A DNA stretch of 64,000 nt from Amycolatopsis benzoatilytica AK 16/65 (GTDB lineage Bacteria; Actinomycetota; Actinomycetes; Mycobacteriales; Pseudonocardiaceae): positions 1,586,561 through 1,650,560 of the forward strand of contig NZ_KB912942.1 of assembly GCF_000383915.1 (NCBI RefSeq), in the 5' to 3' direction. How positions within the stretch are numbered: the first letter of the stretch is position 1; each line of letters begins with the position of its first letter. The position numbers and the translations under genes are program-made. This document shows, piece by piece, positions 34,321 to 43,726 of this stretch. The notes beneath the pieces were generated by a model, which did no database searches, was not told the DNA's origin, and saw only the letters and a program-made list of their open reading frames with translations.

Positions 34321-36441
34321 GTGGGCACGGGGATTTTGCGCGGGCCGGTGCTGCCCGGACGGGTGGTGGACGGCGGACGAAGACCGGAGGTCTTCCGGCC
34401 GGACATCCAGGCGCTGCGCGCCGTGGCGGTCGGGCTGGTCGTGCTGAACCATCTCTGGCCCGCCCGGCTCACCGGCGGATATGTCGGGGTCGACGTCTTC
34501 TTCGTCATCTCCGGGTTCCTGATCAATTCGCATCTGCTGCGCGAGCACGCCGGCACCGGCCGGATCCGGCTGGCGAAGTTCTACGCCCGTCGCGTGCGCC
34601 GCCTTCTCCCCGCCGCGTTCCTGGTACTGGCCGTCGTCGTGTCGGCCGCCTGCTTCCTGATGCCGTTCCCGCGCTGGGAATCCACCGCCCACGAGGCCAT
34701 CGCGAGCGCGCTGTACTGGGAGAACTGGCTGCTCGCCGCGAACTCCGTCGACTATTCGGCGCTGACCCAGTCGGCGAGCCTGACCCAGCACTACTGGTCG
34801 CTGTCGGTCGAGGAGCAGTTCTACCTGTTCTGGCCGCTGCTGCTCCTGCTGCTGTTCAAGATCCGCGTGCGCCGCGCCCGGCTGATCGGCATCGCGGTCG
34901 TCGGCCTGGCGTCGCTCGGCTTCAGCGTGTGGTTCACCGAGGCGGCCAAGAGCCAGGCGTACTTCGTGACCCCGGGCCGGGTGTGGGAGTTCGCGATCGG
35001 CGCGCTGCTGGCGTTCGCCGGCGCGAAAGCCGTGCTGCCGAAGATCGCGGCGAACCTGGCGTCGCTGGCCGGTCTGGCCGCGATCGTCGGCGCCGCGCTC
35101 CTGTTCGACGACCAGACCGCGTTCCCGGGGGCGACCGCGCTGCTCCCGGCCGTGGGCACCGGACTGGTCATCCTGGCCGGCGCCGGGCAGTCGCGGCAGT
35201 GGCACACGCCGCTGTCTTCGTCGCCGCCGGTGCAATGGCTGGGGAACGTCAGCTACTCGCTGTACCTGTGGCACTGGCCGCTGATCGTGCTGGCCCCGTT
35301 CGCGTTCCCGCGCGCATCGGACGCCGGGATGCTGACCTGGCCGCTGAAGGTCGGGGTCGTGGCCGCGGCACTGGCCGCGGCGTACCTGTCGAAGCGGTTC
35401 GTCGAGGACCCGACCCGCAACCTGCCGCTGCTGAGCCGCACCACCGGCCGGACGTTCGCCGCGATGGCGGCCGGGATGATCGTGGTCTGCGGCGCGGCAG
35501 GCGGCCTGACCTGGACCTACCAGCGGCACGCCGACGAAGCCGCCCGCGACGTCGCCGCCGAGTCCGCCAGTCCGTGCCACGCCGCCTCCGCGCTGGCGCC
35601 GGGCAACGCGTGCGCCGACCGGTTCGGCCCTGCTCGCACGGTCGCGATGGGCCCGGCGAACCGGTACTACGCTCCGCCCGAGGACTGCCCGCCGCCGCTG
35701 GCGCAGTACGCGACGAGCGACGGCACGAAGACCACCACCCGGTGCGACTTCAGCGGGGGAGCGCCCGCCCCGACCGTGGTGTGGCTCGTCGGCGATTCGC
35801 ACGCTCAGCAATGGCAGGCCCCGGTGCTGAGCATCGCCCGCAAGAACCATTGGCTGCTGTACACGAGTTACCTGGGCGGCTGCCCGTTCGCCGAGGTCAA
35901 AGCCACCGGATACGACAAGCCGCTGCCCGGCGGCGACCGCCGGTGCACCGCCTGGACGAAGTCGATGACCGGCGCTATCGCGCAAACCCGGCCCGCGTAC
36001 GTGTTCACGTCGTTCTTCGGCCGCCACGAACCGGCGGACGACCACTCCGGCCGGTCCCAGACCGAGCAGTACCGCGACGGGCTGAACTCCTACTGGTCCC
36101 AGTGGACCGCCGCGGGCGCGAAGGTGCTCGTGCTGGCCGACCCGCCGCTGAACGGCCTGGTCCGCTCGCCGGACTGCGTGGTGCTGAACCCGAACGACCC
36201 GCAGCCGTGCGCGGTGCCCCGGTCGGTCGCACAGCCGGAGGACCCGCTCGCGGCGGCGGCCCGGGCGAGCGCCGACCCGAATGTCCTGCTGATCGACCTG
36301 ACGGATTACTTCTGCGACCGGGAACAGTGTTACGCGGTGGTGGGCAAGGTCAGCGTCTATTACGACTCGACGCACCTGAATCAGGAATACAGCTTGAGCC
36401 TGGAGCCGATGATCACCGCCGCGGCTGGGATACCGGGTTAG
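34321..36441 (+). CDS. OafA/YrhL-type acyltransferase fused to SGNH domain
   Basis: This 706-residue membrane protein has an N-terminal acyltransferase-3 domain with about ten transmembrane helices. It includes FRPDIQALRAVAVGLVVLNH with the catalytic histidine region, GVDVFFVISGFLI and the RVRRLLPAAF loop. A C-terminal extracytoplasmic SGNH-hydrolase domain (from about residue 470) contains VVWLVGDSHAQQW and the late DSTHLN block with the Asp/His pair. Such proteins O-acetylate cell-envelope polysaccharides or secreted glycans. GTG 34321 follows GAGGGGA; a TAGCAT -10-like element lies at 34276-34281, just beyond the IS-split repeat. Confidence 0.88.
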   Translation: MGTGILRGPVLPGRVVDGGRRPEVFRPDIQALRAVAVGLVVLNHLWPARLTGGYVGVDVFFVISGFLINSHLLREHAGTGRIRLAKFYARRVRRLLPAAFLVLAVVVSAACFLMPFPRWESTAHEAIASALYWENWLLAANSVDYSALTQSASLTQHYWSLSVEEQFYLFWPLLLLLLFKIRVRRARLIGIAVVGLASLGFSVWFTEAAKSQAYFVTPGRVWEFAIGALLAFAGAKAVLPKIAANLASLAGLAAIVGAALLFDDQTAFPGATALLPAVGTGLVILAGAGQSRQWHTPLSSSPPVQWLGNVSYSLYLWHWPLIVLAPFAFPRASDAGMLTWPLKVGVVAAALAAAYLSKRFVEDPTRNLPLLSRTTGRTFAAMAAGMIVVCGAAGGLTWTYQRHADEAARDVAAESASPCHAASALAPGNACADRFGPARTVAMGPANRYYAPPEDCPPPLAQYATSDGTKTTTRCDFSGGAPAPTVVWLVGDSHAQQWQAPVLSIARKNHWLLYTSYLGGCPFAEVKATGYDKPLPGGDRRCTAWTKSMTGAIAQTRPAYVFTSFFGRHEPADDHSGRSQTEQYRDGLNSYWSQWTAAGAKVLVLADPPLNGLVRSPDCVVLNPNDPQPCAVPRSVAQPEDPLAAAARASADPNVLLIDLTDYFCDREQCYAVVGKVSVYYDSTHLNQEYSLSLEPMITAAAGIPG

Positions 36442-36482
36442 CGCGCCGCCAGCCCTGCCCGCCCGCTGCGCCCCGGGTTTCA

Positions 36483-36537
36483 GTCCGTGAAGGGCCCCTT
36501 GAGGGAATTAGATTCCGTCAAGGGGCCCTTCACGGAC
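36483..36537. repeat. Dispersed palindromic repeat
   Basis: GTCCGTGAAGGGCCCCTTGA pairs with TCAAGGGGCCCTTCACGGAC around an A/T-rich loop. It lies between the convergent acyltransferase and phosphatase genes and could serve both as terminator. Confidence 0.9.
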
Positions 36538-36554
36538 GGTGGGCGCAGTGGGCG

Positions 36555-38180
36555 TCAGCGCTGTCCGTCGAAGCCCGGCAGGACCGGGGTGTCTTCGGCG
36601 CGCACCGCCTGCAGCGCCCGCGGATCCAGGTGCAGCAACCGCAGGATGGTCGGCGCGATCTGCGTCGTTTCGACCGGTGCCGGGATCCGCCGGCCGTCGC
36701 CGCCGCTCACCACGATCGGCACCGAGCGGTCGTCCGCCGCCGCGCCGCCGTGTTCGGCGATCTTCTTCTTGCCGCCGGTGTAGACCACGCCGTGCTGTGC
36801 GATGCCGATCAGATCCGGCACTCGCGCATCACCGGGCTTGACGCCGAAGTACTTCGCCGCGTCCGCGCCCGCGTGCACCGCGGTCAGGCCCGACTTGGTG
36901 AACGGCTTGGCGGCACCGGTGATGCCATTGCCCGTACCGGATTGCCCGAGCAGGTAGTCCTTCGCGAAGGCGGCGGCGGCCGCCGAGTGGTCGGAGAACC
37001 ACAGCAGCATTCCGTCGTCGTCGGTCGACTGCACGACCAGATCCGCCGCGCCCGGGTGGGCGGTCTTCCACGCGGCGTTGAGGCCGTCGAGGAGCTTGCC
37101 GTCGTCGATGCGGGTAAGCGCGGCCGGGTCGATCGGCGACTGGCCGTGCTTCGCGGACAGGATGACCGTGGTGGACCGGTCCAGGTGCTGCTTCTTCAGT
37201 TCCGCGGTGACCGCGCCGACCTGGTGGTCGATATAGTCCAAAGCGGACTGCAGCAGCGGGCCGGGCGTGCCGTTGGCCTGGTAGCCGCCGGTCTTGCCGT
37301 CCGACGCCGGCAGTTTCTGGGCGGTCGACACGCTCTGGAAGTTCATTCCGAACACACCGGGCGTGCCGGTCTTCGTCCGTCCACTGTGGTCGAAGCCGTC
37401 GATCTCGTTGAGCACCGCCTTGACCTTGTACGAGTCGTACTGCTGGGTGGACGCGTTATCGCTCGTCCAGTCCCCGCCCGCTGGGGCGGTGCCGTTGATC
37501 TCCGGGGTGAACAGATCCTCGATGCCGGTGCCGGACGGGCCGCTGAGCATTTCGTAAGCCGGGTGCTTGTCCGACCACGCGGTCCGGTATCCGGCCTCGC
37601 GGGCGACCTCGAAGACGGTGTTCGCCTTCAGATACTGGTGCGGGTAGACCGGCTTGCAAGTCTTCGGGTCGACCGGCAGCGCGGCCGGATCGAGCAGGGT
37701 CTGCGGGGAACCGGTCATCGCGAGGACGCCGCCGGGCAGGCCGGGCAGCCCCTGACCCGCGTCGATGCTGGCCTTGTTCCGATCGAGGTCTTCGGTGTAG
37801 TCGACGATCGCGCCCGGCTTCGCACCCGCGCAGGTGGTGGTGCCTGCGGGCAGCAGTGCCCGGTTGTAGGTGGCGTCGTAGTAGATCCCGGTGGTCTTCG
37901 GATTGCCGCCGGTCACCTGGGCGACCATGCCGGGGAACGAGTCCGACGGCACCGGCGTGCTCGCGTGCGAGTAGTCGGTGCCGTGCGCGGCGAGCGCGGC
38001 CAGCGCCGAACGCGGATGGGTCGCGGTGTACCAGTCCAGGTCGGACTGGTGCAGGCCGTCGACCGAAAGCAGCAGCACGTGCTGGCCGGTCGCGGGCTGC
38101 GCCGCCAGGGCAGGCACCGCCGCCGCCACGGTCCCCGCGGCCGCCAGTGCAGCCGCCACGCGCAAGCGAATTCTCGACAC
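36555..38180 (-). CDS. Secreted alkaline-phosphatase-superfamily nucleotide pyrophosphatase/phosphodiesterase
   Basis: This 541-residue protein has a signal peptide (RIRLRVAAALAAAGTVAA, cleavage after ALA near residue 27). The type I phosphodiesterase/nucleotide pyrophosphatase fold follows: LLLSVDGLHQSDLDWY with a metal-site aspartate, STPVPSDSFPGMVAQVTG with the serine/threonine nucleophile region, and metal ligands in WSDKHPAYE and LSAKHGQSP. It probably cleaves phosphodiester or phosphate-ester substrates outside the cell. GTG 38180 is preceded by GAGGAGGA; the upstream in-frame ATG (38210) lacks such a site. Monocistronic; flanked by palindromic repeats at 36483 and 38370. Confidence 0.83.
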   Translation of the reverse strand: MSRIRLRVAAALAAAGTVAAAVPALAAQPATGQHVLLLSVDGLHQSDLDWYTATHPRSALAALAAHGTDYSHASTPVPSDSFPGMVAQVTGGNPKTTGIYYDATYNRALLPAGTTTCAGAKPGAIVDYTEDLDRNKASIDAGQGLPGLPGGVLAMTGSPQTLLDPAALPVDPKTCKPVYPHQYLKANTVFEVAREAGYRTAWSDKHPAYEMLSGPSGTGIEDLFTPEINGTAPAGGDWTSDNASTQQYDSYKVKAVLNEIDGFDHSGRTKTGTPGVFGMNFQSVSTAQKLPASDGKTGGYQANGTPGPLLQSALDYIDHQVGAVTAELKKQHLDRSTTVILSAKHGQSPIDPAALTRIDDGKLLDGLNAAWKTAHPGAADLVVQSTDDDGMLLWFSDHSAAAAAFAKDYLLGQSGTGNGITGAAKPFTKSGLTAVHAGADAAKYFGVKPGDARVPDLIGIAQHGVVYTGGKKKIAEHGGAAADDRSVPIVVSGGDGRRIPAPVETTQIAPTILRLLHLDPRALQAVRAEDTPVLPGFDGQR

Positions 38181-38369
38181 GGGTGTCCTCCTCGTCGTCC
38201 GGCGCATTCGCGCCGCCCGCCGAATTCCAGGCTGCGCACAAAGACAACGGCGAACACCGGGCAGAACAGGAGATGAACGGTTTTCCGGGCCGGACTTCTG
38301 GCGGCAATACCGGCGGTTCCGGCATTTGCCGCGCAACCGCGCGGATCGCCGGCGAACAGGGCCGGATGT

Positions 38370-38418
38370 CGTGAAGGGAACCTTGAGGAACTCAGCGTCC
38401 CTCAAGGTTCCCTTCACG
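38370..38418. repeat. Dispersed palindromic repeat
   Basis: CGTGAAGGGAACCTTGAGG pairs with CCTCAAGGTTCCCTTCACG; one base of the left inner arm is missing. It lies between the stop of the SBP gene and the upstream region of the phosphatase gene, both on the minus strand. Confidence 0.88.
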
Positions 38419-38439
38419 CGTTCGCCGCAGTCGGGTGGG

Positions 38440-39480
38440 TCAGTGCGCGGCCTGCACGAACTTGTCCGTGTAGGTCTTGCTCAGGTCGATCTGCTTGCCC
38501 TTCACGTCCGGGTTGAACGCCTGCAGCACCGACAGGTCGGTCTTCGGCCCGTCCGGCGGCATGATCCCGGTCGCGTTGTAGATGCCCTTTTCGTTGTCGA
38601 ATGCCTTCGCGTAAGCAGCTTTGCCGGGGCCGGCGTAATAGTCGGCGGGCATCACGTCGGCGACCTGTTGCCCGTTGTGTCCCTGGATCCACTTGAGCGT
38701 CTTGACGTAGGCGTTGACCAGTTTCTGCACGACGTCCTGGTGGCTGTTGACATAGCTGGTCGCCATGTACAGCGAAGTGGCCGGGTATTCGCCGCCGAGC
38801 TGCTGTTTCGTACTGGCCGCGGTGCGCATGTCCAGCAGAATGTAGGCGGCGCCCTGCGCGAGCGCGGTGGACACGGTCGGCTCCGTGGTCATCGCGCAGT
38901 CGACGTTCCCGTGCTGGAGCGCGCCGATGAGGGTCGCGCCGGACTGCACGCCCACCCGGTGGATCTTGGTCGGGTCGACGCCGTTCTTCTGCGCCAGGTA
39001 CTGGGTGAGGAAGTCGGTCGACGAGCCGAGGTCGGTGACGCCGAGGTTGCGCCCGGACCAGTCCGCGGGGGAGTGGACCTGGCCCTTGACCTCGTTGCGG
39101 CACAGCTCGACCTCGCCCGGCGTGGTCAGCATCGACACCACCGATTCCAGCTGCTGGCCGAGGCCCTGCATGGCGATCGTGTGGTCGTAGAAGCCGCCGA
39201 CCCCGTCGATCTTGCCCGCCACCATGTTCGTGGTCGCGTCGACGCCCGCGCCCTCGTCCTGGAGCGTGACGTTGAGTCCCTCCTGCTGGTAGTAGCCCAG
39301 CCGCTGGGCCAGCATGAACGGCAGATAGATCTGCTTGTTCAAGCCGCCGACCATGATGCTGACCGGGGCGCCGGTGCCGCCGGTCGAGCTGGTGCCGGCG
39401 TTCTGGCTCGCGGTCGACGCGCAGCCGGCGACTCCGAGCAGTGCGGCCGCGAGCGCGGCCGCCAGTTTCTTCGCGGACAA
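38440..39480 (-). CDS. ABC transporter substrate-binding lipoprotein (SsuA/NMT1-like)
   Basis: This 346-residue lipoprotein has the lipobox LLGVAGC (Cys20) and a Ser/Thr/Gly linker. Its periplasmic-binding fold is of the NMT1/THI5-SsuA type (LPFMLAQRLGYYQQEGLNVTL, FDNEKGIYNATG). Relatives bind aliphatic sulfonates, taurine, nitrate or thiamine precursors; ligand identity is not evident. The start is TTG at 39480, placed by GAGGAG 7 nt upstream and by the signal peptide. It is the last gene of the ATPase-permease-SBP operon, 47 bp after the permease. Confidence 0.82.
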   Translation of the reverse strand: MSAKKLAAALAAALLGVAGCASTASQNAGTSSTGGTGAPVSIMVGGLNKQIYLPFMLAQRLGYYQQEGLNVTLQDEGAGVDATTNMVAGKIDGVGGFYDHTIAMQGLGQQLESVVSMLTTPGEVELCRNEVKGQVHSPADWSGRNLGVTDLGSSTDFLTQYLAQKNGVDPTKIHRVGVQSGATLIGALQHGNVDCAMTTEPTVSTALAQGAAYILLDMRTAASTKQQLGGEYPATSLYMATSYVNSHQDVVQKLVNAYVKTLKWIQGHNGQQVADVMPADYYAGPGKAAYAKAFDNEKGIYNATGIMPPDGPKTDLSVLQAFNPDVKGKQIDLSKTYTDKFVQAAH

Positions 39481-39527
39481 CGGATTCTCCTCTTCTGGGG
39501 GCGGGAACTCTGGGGCGGGAGTACGGG

Positions 39528-40382
39528 TCAGAGATCGGGGCCGGAGAGCTGGGCCGGCCGCCAGCGCAGCAGCCGGCGTTCCAGCCGGGTGATGAGCCAT
39601 TCGGCGATCAGCGCGACGATCGCCATGATCACCATCGCGGCCCAGACGCCGCTGGCGTCGAAGGTGCCCTGCGCGTTCTTGATCAGCACGCCGAGACCCG
39701 CGTAGCCGCCGAGGAACTCGCCGACGATCGCGCCGATCAGCGCGAACCCGAAACTGATGTGCAGGCTGGCGATGATCCAGCTGAACGCCGAGGGCAGCAC
39801 GACCTGACGGGTCACCTGCCAGCGCGAGGCGCCGAGGATGCTCGCGTTCGCGATGAACGTGCGGTCGACCTCGCGGGTGCCCTGGAAGGCGTTGAAGAAC
39901 ACGCCGAAGAACACCAGGACGATCACCAGCAGGATCTTCGATTCCAGGCCGAGGCCGAAGGCCAGCACGAACACCGAGCCGAGCACGATCCGCGGGATCG
40001 CGTTGAGCACCTTGATGAACGGGCCGAACACCTCGGACAGGAACCGGATCCGCCCCAGCGCGATGCCGCACACGATGCCGAGCACGGTGCCGATCGCGAA
40101 GCCGATCAGCGCCTCTTCGAGCGTGGTCCAGATCTGCGCGCCGAGCGAGCCGATCGCGGTGCCTTCGGCGAACCAGGTCTTGAGCCGGTCCAGGATGCCC
40201 GACGGCAGGCCGTACAGCACGATCGCGTGCTGGTCGCCCTGCACTAGCAGCTGCCAGCCGCCGAGGATCACCACCAGCACGGCGACCTGCGTGCCATGCA
40301 CCAATGCGCGGTGCCGACGGCGGCGGGACCGCGCCGGGGCGGCGGGCGGCGTTTCGACCGCGGGCTGGACTTCGGTCATCAT
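39528..40382 (-). CDS. ABC transporter permease (SsuC/TauC-like)
   Basis: This 284-residue protein has about six membrane helices after a basic RRRRHR N-terminus. Its EAA-type coupling loop near GASRWQVTRQVVLPSAFSWI is typical of binding-protein-dependent sulfonate/nitrate permeases. ATG 40382 overlaps the ATPase stop as ATGA; a second ATG at 40379 is better spaced from GGAGG, so the true start may be one codon later. It forms the channel as a homodimer with the adjacent ATPase. Confidence 0.87.
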   Translation of the reverse strand: MMTEVQPAVETPPAAPARSRRRRHRALVHGTQVAVLVVILGGWQLLVQGDQHAIVLYGLPSGILDRLKTWFAEGTAIGSLGAQIWTTLEEALIGFAIGTVLGIVCGIALGRIRFLSEVFGPFIKVLNAIPRIVLGSVFVLAFGLGLESKILLVIVLVFFGVFFNAFQGTREVDRTFIANASILGASRWQVTRQVVLPSAFSWIIASLHISFGFALIGAIVGEFLGGYAGLGVLIKNAQGTFDASGVWAAMVIMAIVALIAEWLITRLERRLLRWRPAQLSGPDL

Positions 40383-41221
40383 GACGCCTCCTTCGCGCGG
40401 GTCGTCTGCGCGTAGGCGACGTCGACCTCGGCACGCAGCGCTTCCCAGATCTGCTGGTAGAGATCGACGAACCGGCGGTCGAAGCGGATCTCCTGGACGA
40501 CCCGCGGGCGCGGCAGGTCGATCCGGTACTTCGCCTTGACGGTCGCTGCCGGGCCGGCGGTGAGCACCACGACGGTGTCCGCGAGCGCGATCGCCTCTTC
40601 CAGGTCGTGGGTCACGAAGACCACGGCCGGGCGGTTGAGTTCCCACAGTGACAGCAGTTCGTCGGACATCTTCGCCCGGGTCTGCACGTCCAGCGCGCTG
40701 AACGGCTCGTCCATCAGGATGATCCGCGGTTCGTTGATGAGGTTCTGCGCGAGCGCGACGCGTTTGCGCATCCCGCCGGACAGCTGGTGCGGGTAGCGGT
40801 CCTCGAAGCCGCTCAGGCCGACCCGGCGGATCCAGTCGCGGGCGTCGGCGATCGCCGTGCGCTTGTCGACGCCGCGGAAGCGCGGGCCGGCGGAAACGTT
40901 GTCCAGCACGGTTTTCCACGGCAGGATCGCGTCGGTCTGGAACATGAAGCCGACGCCGGGCGTGATGCCTTCGACCCGTTTGCCGTGCACCTCGGCGACG
41001 CCGACGGTCGGCCGTTCGAGCCCGGAGACGAGGGTCAGCGTGGTCGATTTCCCGCAGCCGGTCGGCCCGACCACAGCGCAGAACTCGCCAGGGGCGACTT
41101 CGAGGTCCAGGTCGCGCAGCGCGGTGTAGGGCTCGGCTCCGTCGGCGGCGAACCGTTTCGTGACTCCCCGCAAGGAGATCGCGGGCGGTGCCCCGGGGCC
41201 CGATGTGTCCACTGTGTCCAC
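40379..41221 (-). CDS. ABC transporter ATP-binding protein (SsuB/TauB-like)
   Basis: This 280-residue ATPase has Walker A GPTGCGKST, Q-loop FQTDAILPW, signature LSGGMRKRVALAQ, Walker B IILMDEPFSALD and switch histidine FVTHDLEEA. The GPTGCGKST and LPWKTVLDNV forms are those of the nitrate/sulfonate/taurine class. The start is GTG inside a tandem GTGGACACA repeat, so either GTG (41221 or 41212) could be used; GAGAGG lies upstream. It is the first gene of the importer operon and diverges from the two-component system. Confidence 0.88.
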   Translation of the reverse strand: MDTVDTSGPGAPPAISLRGVTKRFAADGAEPYTALRDLDLEVAPGEFCAVVGPTGCGKSTTLTLVSGLERPTVGVAEVHGKRVEGITPGVGFMFQTDAILPWKTVLDNVSAGPRFRGVDKRTAIADARDWIRRVGLSGFEDRYPHQLSGGMRKRVALAQNLINEPRIILMDEPFSALDVQTRAKMSDELLSLWELNRPAVVFVTHDLEEAIALADTVVVLTAGPAATVKAKYRIDLPRPRVVQEIRFDRRFVDLYQQIWEALRAEVDVAYAQTTRAKEAS

Positions 41222-41427
41222 TGTGGCGTCCTCTCGCCTGGGGTGCGGTGCTGGGGGAGGACGGTAAGAACCGGCGGGGCGGCGGCGGAACGTTGTGCGC
41301 GATACCCGTGGTTCTGTTCATAAAGTTCGCCCCGGACCGGACGAACCGGGCGCGCGGCTTGGCATCGGCGGATCCGCGTGGTGTCATGCGAAACGCCCCT
41401 ACGAGCAGTGGCAGAGCGGAGCGGACC

Positions 41428-43011
41428 ATGTGGCGGTCACGGCCCTTGGCCTCCCAGATACTGGTCGCGGTGCTCGGCATCCTGGTCGCCACCGTCGCGG
41501 CGGGCGGGCTGCTCTACGCCAAGCTCACCGGCCAGACGCTCGACACCCAGTACGAGCAGCGCTCGCTCGGTGTCGCGAACGCCGTGGCGCAGATGCCCGC
41601 GATCCGCGACGCGGTGTCCCGCCGCGATCCCGGGCACACGATCCAGCCGCTCGCCGAACAGATCCGGCGGGCCACCGGCGCGTCCTACGTCGTGGTCACC
41701 GACCGGACCGGGCTGCGCTTCTCGCATCCGAACCCGGTGCTGATCGGGCAGCGGATCGAGGAGGCGGTGGTGGCGCTCGACGGACAGGGCCACGTCGGCA
41801 TCAACCCGGGCAGCCTCGGCCGCTCGGCGAACGGCCGCGCCCCCATTCCCGGCGCGGACGGTTTGGTGCTCGGCGAGGTGTCCGTCGGCATTCTCGAAGA
41901 GCAGGTGACCAGCGCGTTGCTCAGCGACATCCCGTGGATCGCGCTGTACTCCGGGCTCGCGCTGGCCCTCGGCGCGGTCGCGTCCTGGCTGCTCGCCGCG
42001 CGGATCAAGCGAGCGACGTTCGGGCTGGAGGTGTCCGAGATCGTCGCGCTGCTGCAGGAGCGCGAAGCGATGCTGCACGGGATCCGCGAGGGCATGGTCG
42101 GGCTGGACCGGGACGGGCGGATCGTGGTGGTCAACGACGAAGCCCGGCGGCTGCTCGGCCTCCCGGTCGCCGCCCGCGGCCGGCTCCTGGCCGACCTGGC
42201 GCCGGCCGGCCGGCTGCGGACCCTGCTGGCCGCCCCCGCGGCGGACGACGAGGTCGTGCTCACCGATCAGTTCCTGTTGGTGGTCAACAAGATGCCGGTG
42301 GTGCTCGCCGGTCGCGACGCCGGTTCCGTGCTGACTTTGCGCGACCGCACGGAAATCGAGGGACTGGTCCGCGAGCTGCACGCGGTCACCGGGCTGACGA
42401 CCGCGTTGCGCGCGCAGGAACACGAGTTCGCCAACCGGCTGCATGTCCTTTCCGGACTTCTCGGTCTCGGCGAAATCGACGAAGCCGGCCGCTACCTGAC
42501 CGAGATCTCGCACGGCCCGGCCGCCCAGGCCACCGATCTGCGGGCCCGGTTCTCGCCGCCGGAGATCGCCGCCCTGCTGTCGGCGAAAGTGACCATCGCC
42601 GCCGAACGCGGCGTTCGGCTGGTCGTCGATCCGGCCTCCGGCCTCGACCTGGTCCCGGACGACGCCGGCGCGCTGGTCACCGTGCTGGGCAACCTGATCG
42701 ACAACGCGGTCGACGCACTGTCCGGGCGGCCGGGCGAACGCCGGGTCGACGTGCTGGTGCGGCACGACGGCGACGCGGTGCGGATGGTGGTGTCCGACAC
42801 CGGCCCGGGGATTCCGGCCGAGGCGCTGCACGAGATTTTCGTGGACGGGTACACCACGAAGTCCGCCCGGGTCGGGATGCGGCGGGGGCTGGGGCTGGCA
42901 CTGGTTTACCGGCTGGTGCGCCACGCCGGCGGGACGATCGACGTCCGCGGCGACGCGGGCGCCCGGTTCGAGCTGACGATGCCGGTCGCTCGGAAGCTGG
43001 AGCTCGCATGA
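41428..43011 (+). CDS. DcuS/CitA-type sensor histidine kinase
   Basis: This 527-residue kinase has one membrane helix (about residues 9-30), an extracytoplasmic sensor domain of the CitA/DcuS sCache type, a second helix (about 170-190) and a PAS domain (about 205-300). The transmitter has H-box ALRAQEHEFANRLHVLSG, N-box NLIDNAVDAL and G-boxes DTGPGIP and GLGLALV. Such kinases sense small carboxylates or similar solutes outside the cell. ATG 41428 is preceded by GGAG with good spacing; ATG 41386 would only add a short cytoplasmic leader. The stop overlaps the regulator ATG. Confidence 0.88.
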   Translation: MWRSRPLASQILVAVLGILVATVAAGGLLYAKLTGQTLDTQYEQRSLGVANAVAQMPAIRDAVSRRDPGHTIQPLAEQIRRATGASYVVVTDRTGLRFSHPNPVLIGQRIEEAVVALDGQGHVGINPGSLGRSANGRAPIPGADGLVLGEVSVGILEEQVTSALLSDIPWIALYSGLALALGAVASWLLAARIKRATFGLEVSEIVALLQEREAMLHGIREGMVGLDRDGRIVVVNDEARRLLGLPVAARGRLLADLAPAGRLRTLLAAPAADDEVVLTDQFLLVVNKMPVVLAGRDAGSVLTLRDRTEIEGLVRELHAVTGLTTALRAQEHEFANRLHVLSGLLGLGEIDEAGRYLTEISHGPAAQATDLRARFSPPEIAALLSAKVTIAAERGVRLVVDPASGLDLVPDDAGALVTVLGNLIDNAVDALSGRPGERRVDVLVRHDGDAVRMVVSDTGPGIPAEALHEIFVDGYTTKSARVGMRRGLGLALVYRLVRHAGGTIDVRGDAGARFELTMPVARKLELA

Positions 43012-43685
43012 CGATCCGGACCCTCGTCGTGGACGACGACTACCGGGTGGCGGCCATCCACGCGGCGAGCATCGACCGGGTGCCGGGCTTTGCCTGCGTC
43101 GGCAGGGCGCACACGGCCTCGGAGGCCCGCGCGGCGGTCGCCGAACTGGCACCGGAACTGTTGCTGCTCGACGTGTACTTGCCGGACGACGACGGGCTGT
43201 CGCTGTTGCGGGACTTGCACACGGCGGCCGAGGCGCCCGGGTGCATCGTGATCACCGCCTCGCGGGATCTGGACACCGTACGGACCGCGATGCGGCTGGG
43301 TGCGGCGTACTACCTGGTGAAGCCGTTCGGCTTCGCACAGTTGCGGGATCAGCTGGACGCGTATCGGAGTTGGCGGGACCGGACCGCGGGCTCCGGCGAG
43401 GTCGACCAGGACACGGTGGACAGTCTGTACAGTCTGCTGCGCGGTTCGGAGGCGACTTCGCGCACCGGTGCGCTGCCGCCGACGATGCGGAAGGTCCTGG
43501 ACACCTTGCGGGCCGCGGAACGGCCATTGGGCGCGGGGGAGCTGGCGCGGGCGATGGGAATCAGCCGTCCGACGGCGCAGCGGTACTTGAGCGAGCTGCA
43601 CCGGCGGGGCGCGATCGGGTTGGAGCTGGAGTACGGGAGCACCGGGCGGCCGGCGCACCGGTACACGATCGCATCTCGGGCCTAG
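43008..43685 (+). CDS. CitB/DcuR-type response regulator
   Basis: This 225-residue protein has a receiver domain with phosphoacceptor Asp55 (LLLLDVYLPDDDG), acidic Asp9-11 and Lys in LVKPFGF. The C-terminal winged helix has LARAMGISRPTAQRYLSELH, as in DcuR/CitB. It overlaps the kinase gene by ATGA, so they are a cognate pair. The divergent ABC importer is its most plausible target, by analogy with adjacent regulator-transporter pairs in this family; that link is inferred. Confidence 0.9.
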   Translation: MTIRTLVVDDDYRVAAIHAASIDRVPGFACVGRAHTASEARAAVAELAPELLLLDVYLPDDDGLSLLRDLHTAAEAPGCIVITASRDLDTVRTAMRLGAAYYLVKPFGFAQLRDQLDAYRSWRDRTAGSGEVDQDTVDSLYSLLRGSEATSRTGALPPTMRKVLDTLRAAERPLGAGELARAMGISRPTAQRYLSELHRRGAIGLELEYGSTGRPAHRYTIASRA

Positions 43686-43726
43686 GGCCGCTCGTCAAGC
43701 CGAGCCTCAACCACCTCCCCACGCCT

